The position numbers and the translations under genes were made by a program. From Nemertoderma westbladi (lineage: Eukaryota; Xenacoelomorpha; Nemertodermatida; Nemertodermatidae), in the NCBI GenBank assembly GCA_032718475.1, contig JAUCBJ010006061.1, positions 1-29,155 on the forward strand: a stretch of DNA of 29,155 nt, given 5' to 3'. This document shows, in pieces, positions 10,449-18,310 of the stretch. Every line of letters begins with the position of its first letter. Position 1 is the stretch's first letter. The notes beneath the pieces were generated by a model. It was not told the DNA's origin. It made no database searches and saw nothing but the letters and a program-made list of their open reading frames with translations.

Positions 10449-10806
10449 TTACTGGTTTCCCTGCACCGATACAGAATTTGTACCAGAAGCAAAAGCTGTG
10501 TCAGTGTCATTCTGTGCTGGGCGGGTGGTAGAACGCCGGGGTTCGTTGGAAGTACTTTGTCTCCTATTCTCACGGATCGATTTCCGCCGTAGATAGGCTT
10601 GCTCTGATTGAAGGGGGGTGAGGTCCTGAGAGATATATATGCCAGAAGCCAAGTCTTTCAGTGTTAACTTTTTCCGGAGAATTGTGGACTTGATCTCGAG
10701 AGAGGAGAGCTCCACAATTACAGTGGAACATTTGTCAACACCGTCGACCATTCTTGCTGGGCGTCTGTGGAGTACTTTTTTCAGTGGTGCAGCCACTACG
10801 ACTATG
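10449..10806 (-). pseudogene. Element 2 ORF1, C-terminal part only
   Basis: C-terminal segment of the ORF1 RNA-binding protein: APLKKVLHRRPARMVDGVDK, STVIVELSSLEIKSTILRKK, GIYISQDLTPLQSEQAYLRR, then a Ser/Thr/Arg-rich tail ending at 10449. The 'R-P-x(n)-V-x-L-S-S' and 'Y-I-S-x-D-L-T-P' patterns are typical of ORF1 proteins in CR1-like elements. The upstream residues of the open frame (INLNWFICI) come from flanking sequence, since the 5' truncation point is about 10806. It ends about 45 bases before ORF2 coding becomes recognisable. Confidence 0.75.
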
Positions 10807-11047
10807 CATATAAACCAATTTAAATTAATCAATACATTTTTCTAGAAGTTGAGTTTCTGTGGTTTTCTTATCGCAGCCAATAATTATTAAGAACATCACA
10901 GAATATCAGAAAACTACAACATTATGATAAGGTAATTAATTATTGGTAATTATCGTAATAATTAATAGCACAAATCATCTCATTGGAAACCACATAATAT
11001 TAAATAAATTTCGTATTGTGAATCAATTTATTTTCCAGGGGTCCGAA
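10807..11047. repeat. 241-bp direct repeat, left copy (flank of element A)
   Basis: Matches 15262-15502 with equal length and about nine substitutions (roughly 96 percent identity). It is AT-rich and holds partly self-complementary sequence (two related 'aataattatta / taattattgg' stretches). It ends with 'ttattttccag', a splice-acceptor-like string whose relevance is unknown. After this copy comes the plus-strand RT relic; before the other copy comes the 3' end of that relic, so the pair has TSD geometry. Confidence 0.88.
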
Positions 11048-11099
11048 TGGTGGAATGTAACATTCCTCCGGTCCGGTATTGCTCTGCGACTAAATTTAG

Positions 11100-11380
11100 G
11101 GTTAAGTCTTCCTGCCCGGATGAATTATGGCAGCACAATACAGGTCAAAGTCCTGCGGAGTTAGTAAGAAGTTCATAGGAATACTGTGGTCAATCCTGGC
11201 GATTAATTTCGTCAGTATATGCTTCGGCAACTACATATTAGATCCTATTGCGCAAACGTTCGGGGTAGTTCAGGGAGATAAACTTTCACCGCTGTTGTTT
11301 TCACTTTTCGTTTACGATATCCCAGCAACCATCATCACAACAACGACGGCATGCCTTGTCTGGATGTACGCGGACTGAAT
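11100..11380 (+). pseudogene. Element A reverse-transcriptase core fragment
   Basis: Plus-strand RT piece. FGVVQGDKLSPLLFSLFVYD is the conserved block before the catalytic box, and the frame then reaches CLVWMYAD, the first three residues of the YADD box, where it is cut at 11379 by a (TGAA)n-headed insertion. A frame shift is present near 11130-11160. The upstream part (from 11048) is too eroded to assign motifs. Confidence 0.75.
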
Positions 11381-11700
11381 GAATGAATGAATGAATAATT
11401 CGTTTAATTTCCTGTACATATGGAGGAATGTAAATAGGAAAATTACCGTTAATCACAAACACAGATTACATAAAACTTTATAATTACAGAAATAATACTT
11501 TACAATTACTTTAAAAAGTATGATAAAATTCCCCCCCCCCCCCCCCCCCGGTAGCTAAAAATTGAATATTTCCAGTAAAAATAAATAAAACTTTAAACCG
11601 TATATCACTTGTTAGCTGAGATTAGCAACTTAATAAAAATTAAAATCCGGCTAAGTAAAATAATAAATAAATAAATAAAAATTGAAAATACGTTGACAAT
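11380..11700 (-). mobile_element. Short 3' end of a minus-strand retroelement
   Basis: Begins with (TGAA)4-5 at 11380-11397, which on the minus strand is a TTCA-type 3' tail, followed by AT-rich UTR-like sequence. It interrupts the RT relic of element A exactly within the YADD box, and RT-related coding resumes by about 11750. A C19 tract (11531-11549) lies inside. The right (5') boundary is not sharp, and I find no clear TSD. Confidence 0.45.
11531..11549. repeat. Homopolymer C19
   Basis: Nineteen consecutive C in AT-rich sequence. One of several long G/C homopolymers in the window. Its length in the assembly is likely unreliable. Confidence 0.9.
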
Positions 11701-11749
11701 TGACGAACGCAAGATCCGATATTCCGAAGGGGTGGTCATCTCGCAAGAT

Positions 11750-12231
11750 CCGATATTCTCACCTATAACGGGCAGCGCATCGAATTTTAGGTCACTTTAG
11801 GATAGGAGTGGTACTCTCTACCAAGAATGGCGCCGAAAAATATTACTCACACCGACGTAAGAAAGGTATTGCCTGTAAAGTAAAGTCACCAAAGTAAACC
11901 TGTCCATTGTATCCATGGAAACGGCCAAGAAATTATTCCAATCCATAGTCCTACCAACAATCACCTATGGATGCGATATATGGAATTAAGATATCTCCTC
12001 GTTAGAACACATCCGTAAAGTGCGCGCTTTTTACTGGAAAATGTGGTGCGGTATTTCAAAATACGCCCACACCACCCCAATTCTAGAATACATTGAAAAT
12101 TCAGACAGCTCAGACATCAATTTATCGGGTCTTACAGGTTTCAGGCGTCGCTCATTAGCCCATCTCATCGTAAACGGCTGCGATAACAAATAATTGTGCG
12201 CATCAGAGAACTGCTGGTCCCCAGAAGATTC
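11750..12231 (+). pseudogene. Element A ORF2, post-RT region
   Basis: Plus-strand continuation of element A after the YADD cut. Readable pieces in shifting frames: TYNGQRIEF, GVVLSTKNGAEKYYSHRRKK, then METAKKLFQSIVLPTITYGC (the ORF2 tail equivalent of 'LFxxxVxPxxxYGxxxW'), LEHIRKVRAFYWKMWCG, and GFRRRSLAHLIVNG. It has stop codons and frameshifts and so is dead. A 17-bp phrase 'cgcaagatccgatattc' is repeated at about 11708 and 11743. The piece runs into the 8-bp TSD of the TIR element at 12224-12231. Confidence 0.7.
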
Positions 12232-12947
12232 GGCACTGGTATAGCTTGGGTGACCATTTTTCAAATTTTAAAAACACGGTAATATTTTTTATTTTTGTTA
12301 TTAGTATGTACTCTAGAACATTAGTCGATATGCTTTTTGTGGTAGCTAGTGTTTTTTTTTTATAAGCTAGTATTTTTTTAAATTTAAAAAATGTGAAAAA
12401 AATTAAAAATTTTAAAATACGGTAATATTTTGATTTTTGTTATTGGTATGTATTCTAGAACATTAGTAGATATGTTTTTTATGGTAGCTAGTGTTTTTTT
12501 TATTAGTGTATTTTTTTAAATTATATAAATAATGTGAAAAAATTATATTTAGGGAGATACCATGACGTTGTGCAAAGTTTATGGCACTATCCTCAGTAGC
12601 AAGAAGTCCAGAAATTTCTGCAATATTGGGATCACTCTGGTCCGGGCGTTTTAGAACATGACGCTCATCTCCACTAGCATTCATTTTTTTAACAAGCAAG
12701 CAAAACTAATTTCAAATGTGTACTTTTCTAACAATAATATGATAAAAAATATATTCTAGAATTTATTGAAAAATGGTGTCTATAGATTTAAATAAAGGCA
12801 GAAAAAAAATATTTTTTTTGGTATTTTTAAATACACTAGCTACCTTTAAAAAACACTAGCTATCAAAAACAATCAAAAATGCCGTGGAAGTATCTAATTT
12901 ATTAATCAAAATGGGTCAAAAATGGTAATCCAAGCCATACCAGTGCC
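12232..12947. mobile_element. 716-bp TIR transposon with perfect 8-bp TSD (Merlin-like candidate)
   Basis: Termini are GGCACTGGTAT.GCTTGG and its complement (left 12232-12265, right about 12914-12947, a few mismatches). The octamer GAAGATTC flanks both ends (12224-12231 and 12948-12955). Removing the element and one octamer restores a readable zinc-knuckle-like ORF2 end of element A, which is direct evidence of transposition. Internally it has two ~145-bp imperfect tandem units on the left (from about 12265 and 12410) and related sequence in inverted orientation on the right (the 'ggtagctagtg' phrase). An 8-bp TSD fits hAT, P or Merlin families. TIRs beginning with GG and the coding remnant inside favour Merlin/IS1016, as inference. 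Confidence 0.85.
12545..12684 (-). pseudogene. Possible transposase N-terminal exon inside the TIR element
   Basis: From an ATG at 12684 the minus frame reads MNASGDERHVLKRP, then IAEISGLLATEDSAINFAQR, then HGISL, with base composition much less AT-rich than its surroundings. After about 12550 it runs into AT-rich noise. A 'GGTATCT' near the HG codons could be a splice donor. The pattern (acidic start, then an 'E-x-x-AI-x-F-x-x-x-x-GI' helix) resembles the N-terminal region of IS1016/ISXO2-like Merlin transposases upstream of their Cys motifs. The Cys motifs and the catalytic DDE part are absent, so this would be a deletion derivative. It could instead be a captured host exon. Confidence 0.4.
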
Positions 12948-13046
12948 GAAGATTCATGTATCTGCCGTTTATGTTATTGCCCTGCAACGGAAGCCACCCA
13001 TTATGACAACTACAATGCAATTACATTCCACAGTTTCATTCAAAAC
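12948..13046 (+). pseudogene. Element A ORF2 C-terminal zinc-knuckle relic
   Basis: After the TIR element the plus frame continues CICRLCYCPATEATHYDNY, a C-x2-C ... H pattern matching the zinc-knuckle-like end of many non-LTR ORF2 proteins. Joined conceptually to the last codons before 12231 the frame is uninterrupted across the insertion. The UTR follows. Confidence 0.6.
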
Positions 13047-13175
13047 TACGCATTGCATTATTTTTAATGAATCTCGACCTCTCGGCGCCGTCATCAGTAT
13101 AGTATTAATTTATTTATTATTTTATGTCACTAACTAACAAATGATATTATTATGATCATAATATCTCTTTCTTCC
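13047..13175. repeat. 129-bp direct repeat, left copy (flank of RTE copy 1)
   Basis: Matches 14943-15142 (about 94 percent identity, once a ~70-bp insertion in the right copy is set aside). It ends exactly where the RTE-like sequence begins at 13176; the right copy starts exactly after the RTE 3' tail. Content is UTR-like ('ctcgacctctcggcg', then AT-rich). Confidence 0.88.
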
Positions 13176-14942
13176 GGCTGCATCTAGGTCCCTGAACAGG
13201 CAGTACTCTGTTAATCTACAGCAGCTAATAAACCAACAGGTTGATGCCATCAATGATGCTGACGACAGCAGGCAATCAACCCAGGCATGGAAATCGATCA
13301 ACTTGCTTACTGGGCGGAAAAGCCAACCAACCACCAAGGTTAAGGCTGAATCACCAGCCGATCGCCTCAATGGTTGGAAGGCTCACTTTGAAAAGCTCCT
13401 CAATAATGACAGGGTATTGCCTGATAACTTTATAGAAGTAAAAGTGTCTGAGTCTGTACTCCCAGATATTCCCATTGGCGATATCTCCTTTGCAGAAGTG
13501 AAGGCTGCTGCAAAGAGCATTAAGACCAATCGTGCCAGTGGAGTAGATGGTGTTCCCCCTGATTCTATGGTTCTTTTCGGGGAATCTCATTGATCTTGAA
13601 AGCTGCAAAGCTATACAATAGAATTCTATTAAATCGCATCAGGGATCCCATTGAGAGAGTGCTCCGTGGAAATCAGAATGGGTTCCGTAAAGGTCTTGGG
13701 ACCATGCTGCCCATTTTGGCACTTAGAAGGATAATTGAAGAGTTATCAAAAAAGAAAGACAGGCATCTGGCTGTTATCTTTGTTGACTTCTTCAAGGCCT
13801 TTGATTCAGTCTCTCGCTCACGTATGTTCATCATACTTTCATGATATGGGATTCCTGATGAAATTATTGCAGCAATGATATCAGTATACGATGGTTCGCC
13901 AACATTTGTGTCTACTGTTGACGGTGACACAGAACCATTTGAAGTGTTATGGGGCGTCCTCCAGGGAGACACACTTGCACCATTCTTGTTCATAATTGTG
14001 GTTGAATCTGTTCTACGCATGTCCTTAGATCATCATAATGATGATGGGGTGATGATAACTCCACCTACTGGCTCCAGAAGTCGAGGAAATCCTGCCAAGT
14101 ACCTAACTGATCTAGACTTTGCTGATGACTTAGGAGTACTCTCAGAATCACTAGAGGGAGCCCAACGGCTCCTCAGCTAATTAGAACAGGCTGCTTATAG
14201 TGTTGCTCTTTTTATTAACTCCAGAAAGACCAAAATTTTGACAGTTAACTTTGAAAGTCCTCAGCAAGTCTCTGATCGGATGAGCATAAGCTCAAAGGAT
14301 GGTATGCTTGAGCATGTGGACGACTTCTGTTACCTGGGATCATGGATCCGGAAGTCAGGTGAGGACCTTCGAATACGTAATGGAAAGGCATGGGCAGCCT
14401 TGAATAGGCTTTCCAGGATTTGGATGTCACCGAGAATTAATCGGAAACTTAAGGTCCGATTATTTAGAGCAGCAGTAGTTCCAGTACTCCTCTATGGGAG
14501 TCCATGCTGCTCTCTAACTGCTGAGGACACCAAATCTCTGGATGGCACATTCACAAGAATGCTACGCCGGGTTCATTGTGTCAAGTATAATGCACAAATT
14601 TCCAACCAGACACTATACAACATTGAAGGAGTCTCATTGGTTCCCCCAAGCTTGACACTAGAACAAAATCGCCTCCGCTTTGCAGGACATTGCTTTCGCC
14701 GTGAGGACCAGCCAGTGCACAATCTTGTACTTTGGCAGCCTCATGGAGTGAATAAGCATGGTGGGCAGCCCATGACTTTCTTGAGACGCATCTTAAAGGA
14801 CACTGGCCATGAAGATGCGGATGATCTAGCAAATGACATGGGTGATAGGGAGTTGTGGCGGCGCAATTTTGTCGACAAGCCGGCACAGCTTTCTTAAAAA
14901 TGCAGCCGCAATGCAGCATGCCGATCCTAGTAGTATTAGTAG
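13176..14942 (+). mobile_element. RTE-like non-LTR retrotransposon, copy 1 (5' truncated)
   Basis: Plus-strand 5'-truncated RTE-like element. The ORF2 linker begins at 13176, RT and the C-terminal region follow, the coding ends at 14897, and a short 3' end with TAG/TAGTA repetition (about 14925-14942) resembles the short-repeat tails of RTE elements. The flanks are the 129-bp direct repeats. A paralogous copy is at 18311-19680. Confidence 0.85.
13190..14897 (+). pseudogene. RTE-like ORF2 (linker, RT, C-terminal), broken
   Basis: Readable in order: QYSVNLQQLINQQVDAINDA, KAESPADRLNGWKAHFEKLL, AAAKSIKTNRASGVDGVPPD, then a frame break and deletion near 13575-13600 removing the 'NYRGI' part of the RT. 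After that come KLYNRILLNRIRDPIERVLR, NQNGFRKG, VIFVDFFKAFDSVSRSRM (first catalytic Asp), GVLQGDTLAPFLFIIVVE, YLTDLDFADDLGVLSES (ADD box), then an in-frame stop at 14178, FCYLGSWIRKSGEDL, VVPVLLYGSPC, RMLRRVHCVKYNAQISNQTL, and NRLRFAGHCFRREDQPVHNL, ending DRELWRRNFVDKPAQLS. 'TDLDFADD' and 'RLRFAGHCFR' are typical of the RTE group. Lesions: a deletion, at least three stops or frame shifts. Inactive. Confidence 0.88.
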
Positions 14943-15142
14943 TACGCGTTGCATTATTTTTAATGAAACTCGACCTCTCGGCGTCGTCATCAGTATAGTA
15001 TTAATTAATTTATTATTTTATGACACTAACTAAAAAATTATTTTGAACTGAACTTGAACTTGAACTTGTTTATTAGCGGATTACAAATTAAAATAAATAC
15101 AAATTTGATAAAAATTTTATGATCATAATATCTCTTTCTTCC
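14943..15142. repeat. 129-bp direct repeat, right copy, with internal tail insertion
   Basis: Right-hand counterpart of 13047-13175. It is split at about 15045-15115 by a ~70-bp insertion starting with (TTGAAC)3 and 'ttgtttatt', which on the minus strand is a GTTCAA-type retroelement 3' tail with a very short, strongly 5'-truncated body. Confidence 0.8.
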
Positions 15143-15261
15143 TTGTGCTCTAATTATTTTACTATTAATACTTAATTTTACCGTATTTTATAAATATATA
15201 TATAACTTTAATGTCAGTGCACTAGCTCCAAAATGTTTGGATATTAAAGTGTTTCAGAATT

Positions 15262-15502
15262 CATATAAACCAATTTGAATTAATTAACATAATTTTCTAG
15301 AAGTTGAGTTTCTGTGGTTTTCTTATCGCAGCCAATAATTATTAAGAACATCACAGAATATCAGAAAACTACAACATTATGATAAGGTAATTAATTATTG
15401 GTAATTATCGTAATAATTAATAGTACAAATCATCTCATTGGAAACCACATAATAATAAATAAATTTCGTATTGCGAATCAATTTATTTTCCAGCGGTCCG
15501 AA
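15262..15502. repeat. 241-bp direct repeat, right copy (flank of element A)
   Basis: Right counterpart of 10807-11047. After its end the sequence continues into the presumed pre-insertion flank leading to the LDLa gene, about 260 bp downstream. Confidence 0.88.
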
Positions 15503-15741
15503 TTTACCCTCTTTCCTATGTTCTTCGACAACCTCACATTCAATATATTTAATTTAGTATGATCGAAACCACCACATAATATTGTAACACTCTAAGTAGT
15601 TAGTTCTTACTGTACTAAGTGGAATATTTTATTGTATCATACAATTTCTATGGAACAATTATTAATCACTCAATAACCCATAAATGAACTCGGATGTTTT
15701 TCCATCGTATTCCGTTGCTTCGCTGGTCTGTAGTTATAACG

Positions 15742-15760
15742 TTTTTTTTTTATTTATCAG
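15742..15760 (+). promoter_or_regulatory. Putative 3' splice site before LDLa coding exon
   Basis: A T-rich tract ending in 'atttatcag' immediately precedes the signal-peptide ATG (15762). It fits a 3' splice acceptor, which would place a non-coding first exon upstream. The alternative is unspliced translation from 15684, which would add 26 residues before the hydrophobic segment. Confidence 0.5.
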
Positions 15761-16205
15761 GATGTTTGTCTCTACTGTGCTGGTTTTGTTGTCCATAGAG
15801 TTAGTCGCTACGACCCCCCAGGACAACGGATGTTCGCCGTTGGAATTCGACTGCAACCCCAGTGAGATGTGCATCCCTCGATTCTACATGTGCGACGGCT
15901 ACCCTTCGTGTCCAGGCGAAGAGGATGAAGTTTACCCGGAGCTCTGTAATGACAATCTCTGCAATGCGAGCGAAGTCGCGTGTAGTTCCCTTGGTTACCC
16001 ATGTATACCGGAGATCTGGCTATGCGACGGGTACAACGATTGTGGGGGGAAAGAAGACGAACTAAAGTGCTCTGAATGCCGTGCGGGGGCGTTAAAATGC
16101 GGAGAAGACGATGAATGTTTTGTTATCGGTTTTGGCTGTGATGAATTTGTCGATTGTACCAACGGATACGACGAAACAATCTATTGTACTGAAAATCTGG
16201 AATAG
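15761..16205 (+). CDS. Secreted protein with three LDL-receptor class A repeats (terminal coding exon)
   Basis: Encodes about 147 residues from the ATG at 15762. MFVSTVLVLLSIELVATT is a good signal peptide, so the product should be secreted. Three six-Cys LDLa modules follow: CSPLEFDC...MCIPRFYMCDG...EEDE, CNASEVAC...PCIPEIWLCDG...KEDE, and the more divergent CRAGALKC...CFVIGFGCDEF...GYDE. The acidic Ca-binding 'CDG-x2-DC-x2-x-x-DE' core is kept in module 2, altered in module 1 (S for D) and in module 3 (DE for DG). No transmembrane segment follows; stop at 16203-16205. The frame also extends upstream to an ATG at 15684, but 'tttttttttatttatcag' ends at 15760, an excellent polypyrimidine-AG acceptor directly before GATG, so I prefer a spliced 5' UTR. 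This is the only host-like gene in the window. The ligand is unknown. Confidence 0.85.
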
Positions 16206-16267
16206 ATTATCCAAACCCTTCCATCATCGTACACCAATTATTATGGGGCGGCCACGCACACTATTTG

Positions 16268-16273
16268 AATAAA
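16268..16273 (+). terminator. Poly(A) signal AATAAA for the LDLa gene
   Basis: A canonical AATAAA hexamer 63 bases after the LDLa stop codon, suitably placed for a short 3' UTR. Confidence 0.55.
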
Positions 16274-16390
16274 AATCTACAATGATTTTAGTATTACTCA
16301 AATAACTGACAGTTTAACTTTTTGATTGGTATAAATTTTGTGTTAGTTTTGTTGTCATATCAAAACATTTCATTAGAAACAGTATAAATG

Positions 16391-17607
16391 AATGGGATAA
16401 TCTTTGTAGGCTCGTTAGGCCAATGATTGACTGTTCACCACCATGAGTGATCTTCCACAGTAAACCCTTCCACTCTGTGTTTCCTAAAGGAATGCCTCTT
16501 CACCACCATGGGTGATCTTCTACAGTAAACCCCTCCATTCCGTTAGCTAAAGGAATGCCTGTTCACCAGCATGGGTGATCTTCCACAGTAAACCCATCCA
16601 CTCTGTTTCCTAAAGGAACACCTGTTCACCACCTTGGGTGATCTTCCAGTAAACCCATCCACTCTGTGTCCTAAAGGAATACCTGTTCATCACCATGGGT
16701 GATCTTCCACAGCAAACCCTTCAACTCTGTGTCCTAAAGGAATGCCTGTTCACCATTATGGGTGATCTTCCACAGTAAACCCGCCCATTCCATTAGCAAA
16801 AGGAATGCATGTTCATCACCATGGGAGATCTTCCACTGCAAACCCTTCAACTCTGTGTCCTAAATGAATGCCTGTTCACCACCATGGGTCATCTTCCACA
16901 GTAAACCCTTGCACTTTGTCTCCCAAAGGAATGCCTGTTCACCACCATGGGTGCTCTTTCACAGCAAACCCTTCCACTCTGTTTCCTAAAGGAATGCCTG
17001 TTCACCACCATGGGTGATCGACCACAGAAATCCCTTGCACTTTGTCTCCCAAAGGAATGCCTGTTCACAACCATGGGTGATCTTCCACAGTAAACCCTTC
17101 CACTCTGTTTCCTAAAGGAATACCTGTTCATCACCATGGGTGATCTTCCACAGCAAACTCTTCAACTCTGTGTCCTAAAGGAATACCTGTTCATCACTAT
17201 GGGTGATCTTCCAGAGTAACCCTTCTACTCTGTGTCCTAAAGGTATGCCTGTTCACCACCATGGGTGATCTTCCACAGTAAACCCTTCCACTCTGTTTCC
17301 TAAAGGAATACCTGTTCATCACCATGGGTGATCTTCCACAGCAAACCCTTCAACTCTGTGTCCTAAAGGAATGCCTGTTCACCACCATGGGTGATCTTCC
17401 ACAGTAAACCCTTGCACTTTGTCTCCCAAAGGAATGCCTGTTCACCACCATCGGTGATCTTCCACAGTAAACCTTTCCACTCTATTTCCTACAGGAATGC
17501 CTGTTCACCAAGTTGCCTTGGTTCCCATTTATCGACCAGTTAAGCATGAAAGCCAGGGTTGGGCTAGGTTGCAGCATTGAAAGCAAATGTGCCAAACAGT
17601 GCTGCCC
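16391..17607 (+). mobile_element. RTE-like 5' fragment carrying the expanded minisatellite
   Basis: The sequences flanking the minisatellite (left from 'tgaatgggataatc', about 16387; right 'caagttgccttggt...aaatgtgccaaac', about 17508-17607) match 18311-18487, where they are joined by a single unit and read as continuous ORF2-type coding (QVALVPIYRPLKDE, GWARLQHLKQMCPN). This fragment is therefore a second copy of the RTE-like element's upstream coding part, in which about 60 bp expanded into the array. Confidence 0.65.
16430..17505. repeat. 63-bp minisatellite, about 17 units plus a partial
   Basis: Tandem array of a unit like 'cctgttcaccaccatgggtg...ctgtttcctaaaggaatg', period 62-63 bp. 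Unit starts fall near 16431, 16495, 16558, 16620, 16682, 16745, 16807, 16870, 16933, 16996, 17059, 17122, 17185, 17247, 17310, 17373 and 17436, with a partial at 17499. Variants (gttcatc / gttcacc; cagcaaac / cagtaaac; 'cactttgtctccc' / 'cactctgtttcct') recur in blocks: units near 16807-16870 match those near 17310-17373, showing higher-order duplication. A 63-bp period keeps frame, so one minus-strand frame is open over four units (21-residue repeat), but I do not regard it as a gene. Confidence 0.95.
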
Positions 17608-18310
17608 CATCCAGGGAGCGACCAGGGCTTCCTAATTGGAAGCCCAGGATAGTCATATGGGAAAGCATAGTTTATTGTTTTGGTTAAAATAACGTGGTGC
17701 AACTTTAACCTGCTCAGCTCATTTCCCTTAATTGATAATTTATTATCACCCAATAGATTTTTTAATAATTATCCAGCAGATGCGTTCAAATGCTTCTCTG
17801 TTTTAAACATGTCCTCCAATGCTGTTTGCCAATAACCCATTTATTAACATTTTTATAACCCCGTGATGATATTTAAATTAAGTTTCTGACGAGTTGTCAA
17901 TTAGGCTTCAAGCTAACTTGTGTTATAACGATCTGCTGCAATTGTCACATTTGACACAGTACATAAGCATAAGCATAGTTAATGCAACAGTGTTAAGTAC
18001 TAACTCAAATCACTCACAACCATTTATTAGCTTTTCTATGAATTCAATTCCAGGAAGTAACAATTTCTGCAAATTGCATTTGCGGTTTGACAGTCATTGC
18101 CATGTTGAAATGTCAATTGTGAATTTTCAATGAGGCGGCAGTATAGAGTTGCCATAGAATAGTGTAAGAATTCATTATAAGAAATATTCAATGAAAGTAG
18201 TGAATTGAAATTATTAGAATCTTATTTTCAGAATAAACATATTCGGGAAATTGGTATGAATTTGAGTAAATAAGAAATGGTATATATTTTGAAATTTATG
18301 AAATTTATAT
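17608..18310. other. Spacer between two RTE-like fragments
   Basis: No supported gene. It contains a small inverted pair 'ggcttcc taatt ggaagcc' near 17628 and AT-rich sequence. It is bounded on both sides by homologous RTE-like sequence, so it may be an insertion or simply the spacer between two independent copies. Confidence 0.35.

Larger units (their letters stand above)
7243..10806 (-). mobile_element. Non-LTR retrotransposon 'element 2' (CR1/Jockey-like), nearly intact
   Basis: A ~3.56-kb minus-strand element with a partial ORF1 (10449-10806), a complete endonuclease-RT ORF2 (7605-10404, broken once) and a ~360-bp 3' UTR ending in an (ATTT)n run at about 7243-7258. The octamer ATGCATAT is present at 7235-7242 and at 10804-10811, on both sides of the element, so it is a good candidate 8-bp TSD, though it is AT-rich and could be coincidental. 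The 5' end is truncated within ORF1. The right flank is the 241-bp repeat of element A. Long open frames with few lesions make this one of the younger insertions here. Confidence 0.85.
11048..15261 (+). mobile_element. Composite 'element A': old plus-strand non-LTR element with nested insertions
   Basis: The region between the two 241-bp repeats reads as one 5'-truncated plus-strand non-LTR ORF2 once later insertions are set aside: an RT core piece (11127-11379), the RT/C-terminal piece (about 11750-12231), the zinc-knuckle end (12948-13046), a 3' UTR (13047-13175, continued at 15143-15261). Inserted into it are a short minus-strand retroelement 3' end (about 11380-11700), an 8-bp-TSD TIR element (12232-12947), an RTE-like element (13176-14942) and a ~70-bp tail (about 15045-15115). 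No clear 3' tail is visible just before 15262, so the exact 3' end is uncertain. Confidence 0.6.

Noticed and set aside
16889-17137. Minus-strand gene with 21-residue repeats
   Set aside because: It is a by-product of the 63-bp minisatellite period; neighbouring units break the frame and there is no start or splice context.
16430-17505. CRISPR array
   Set aside because: Units are contiguous 63-bp tandem repeats without unique spacers, in a eukaryotic context.
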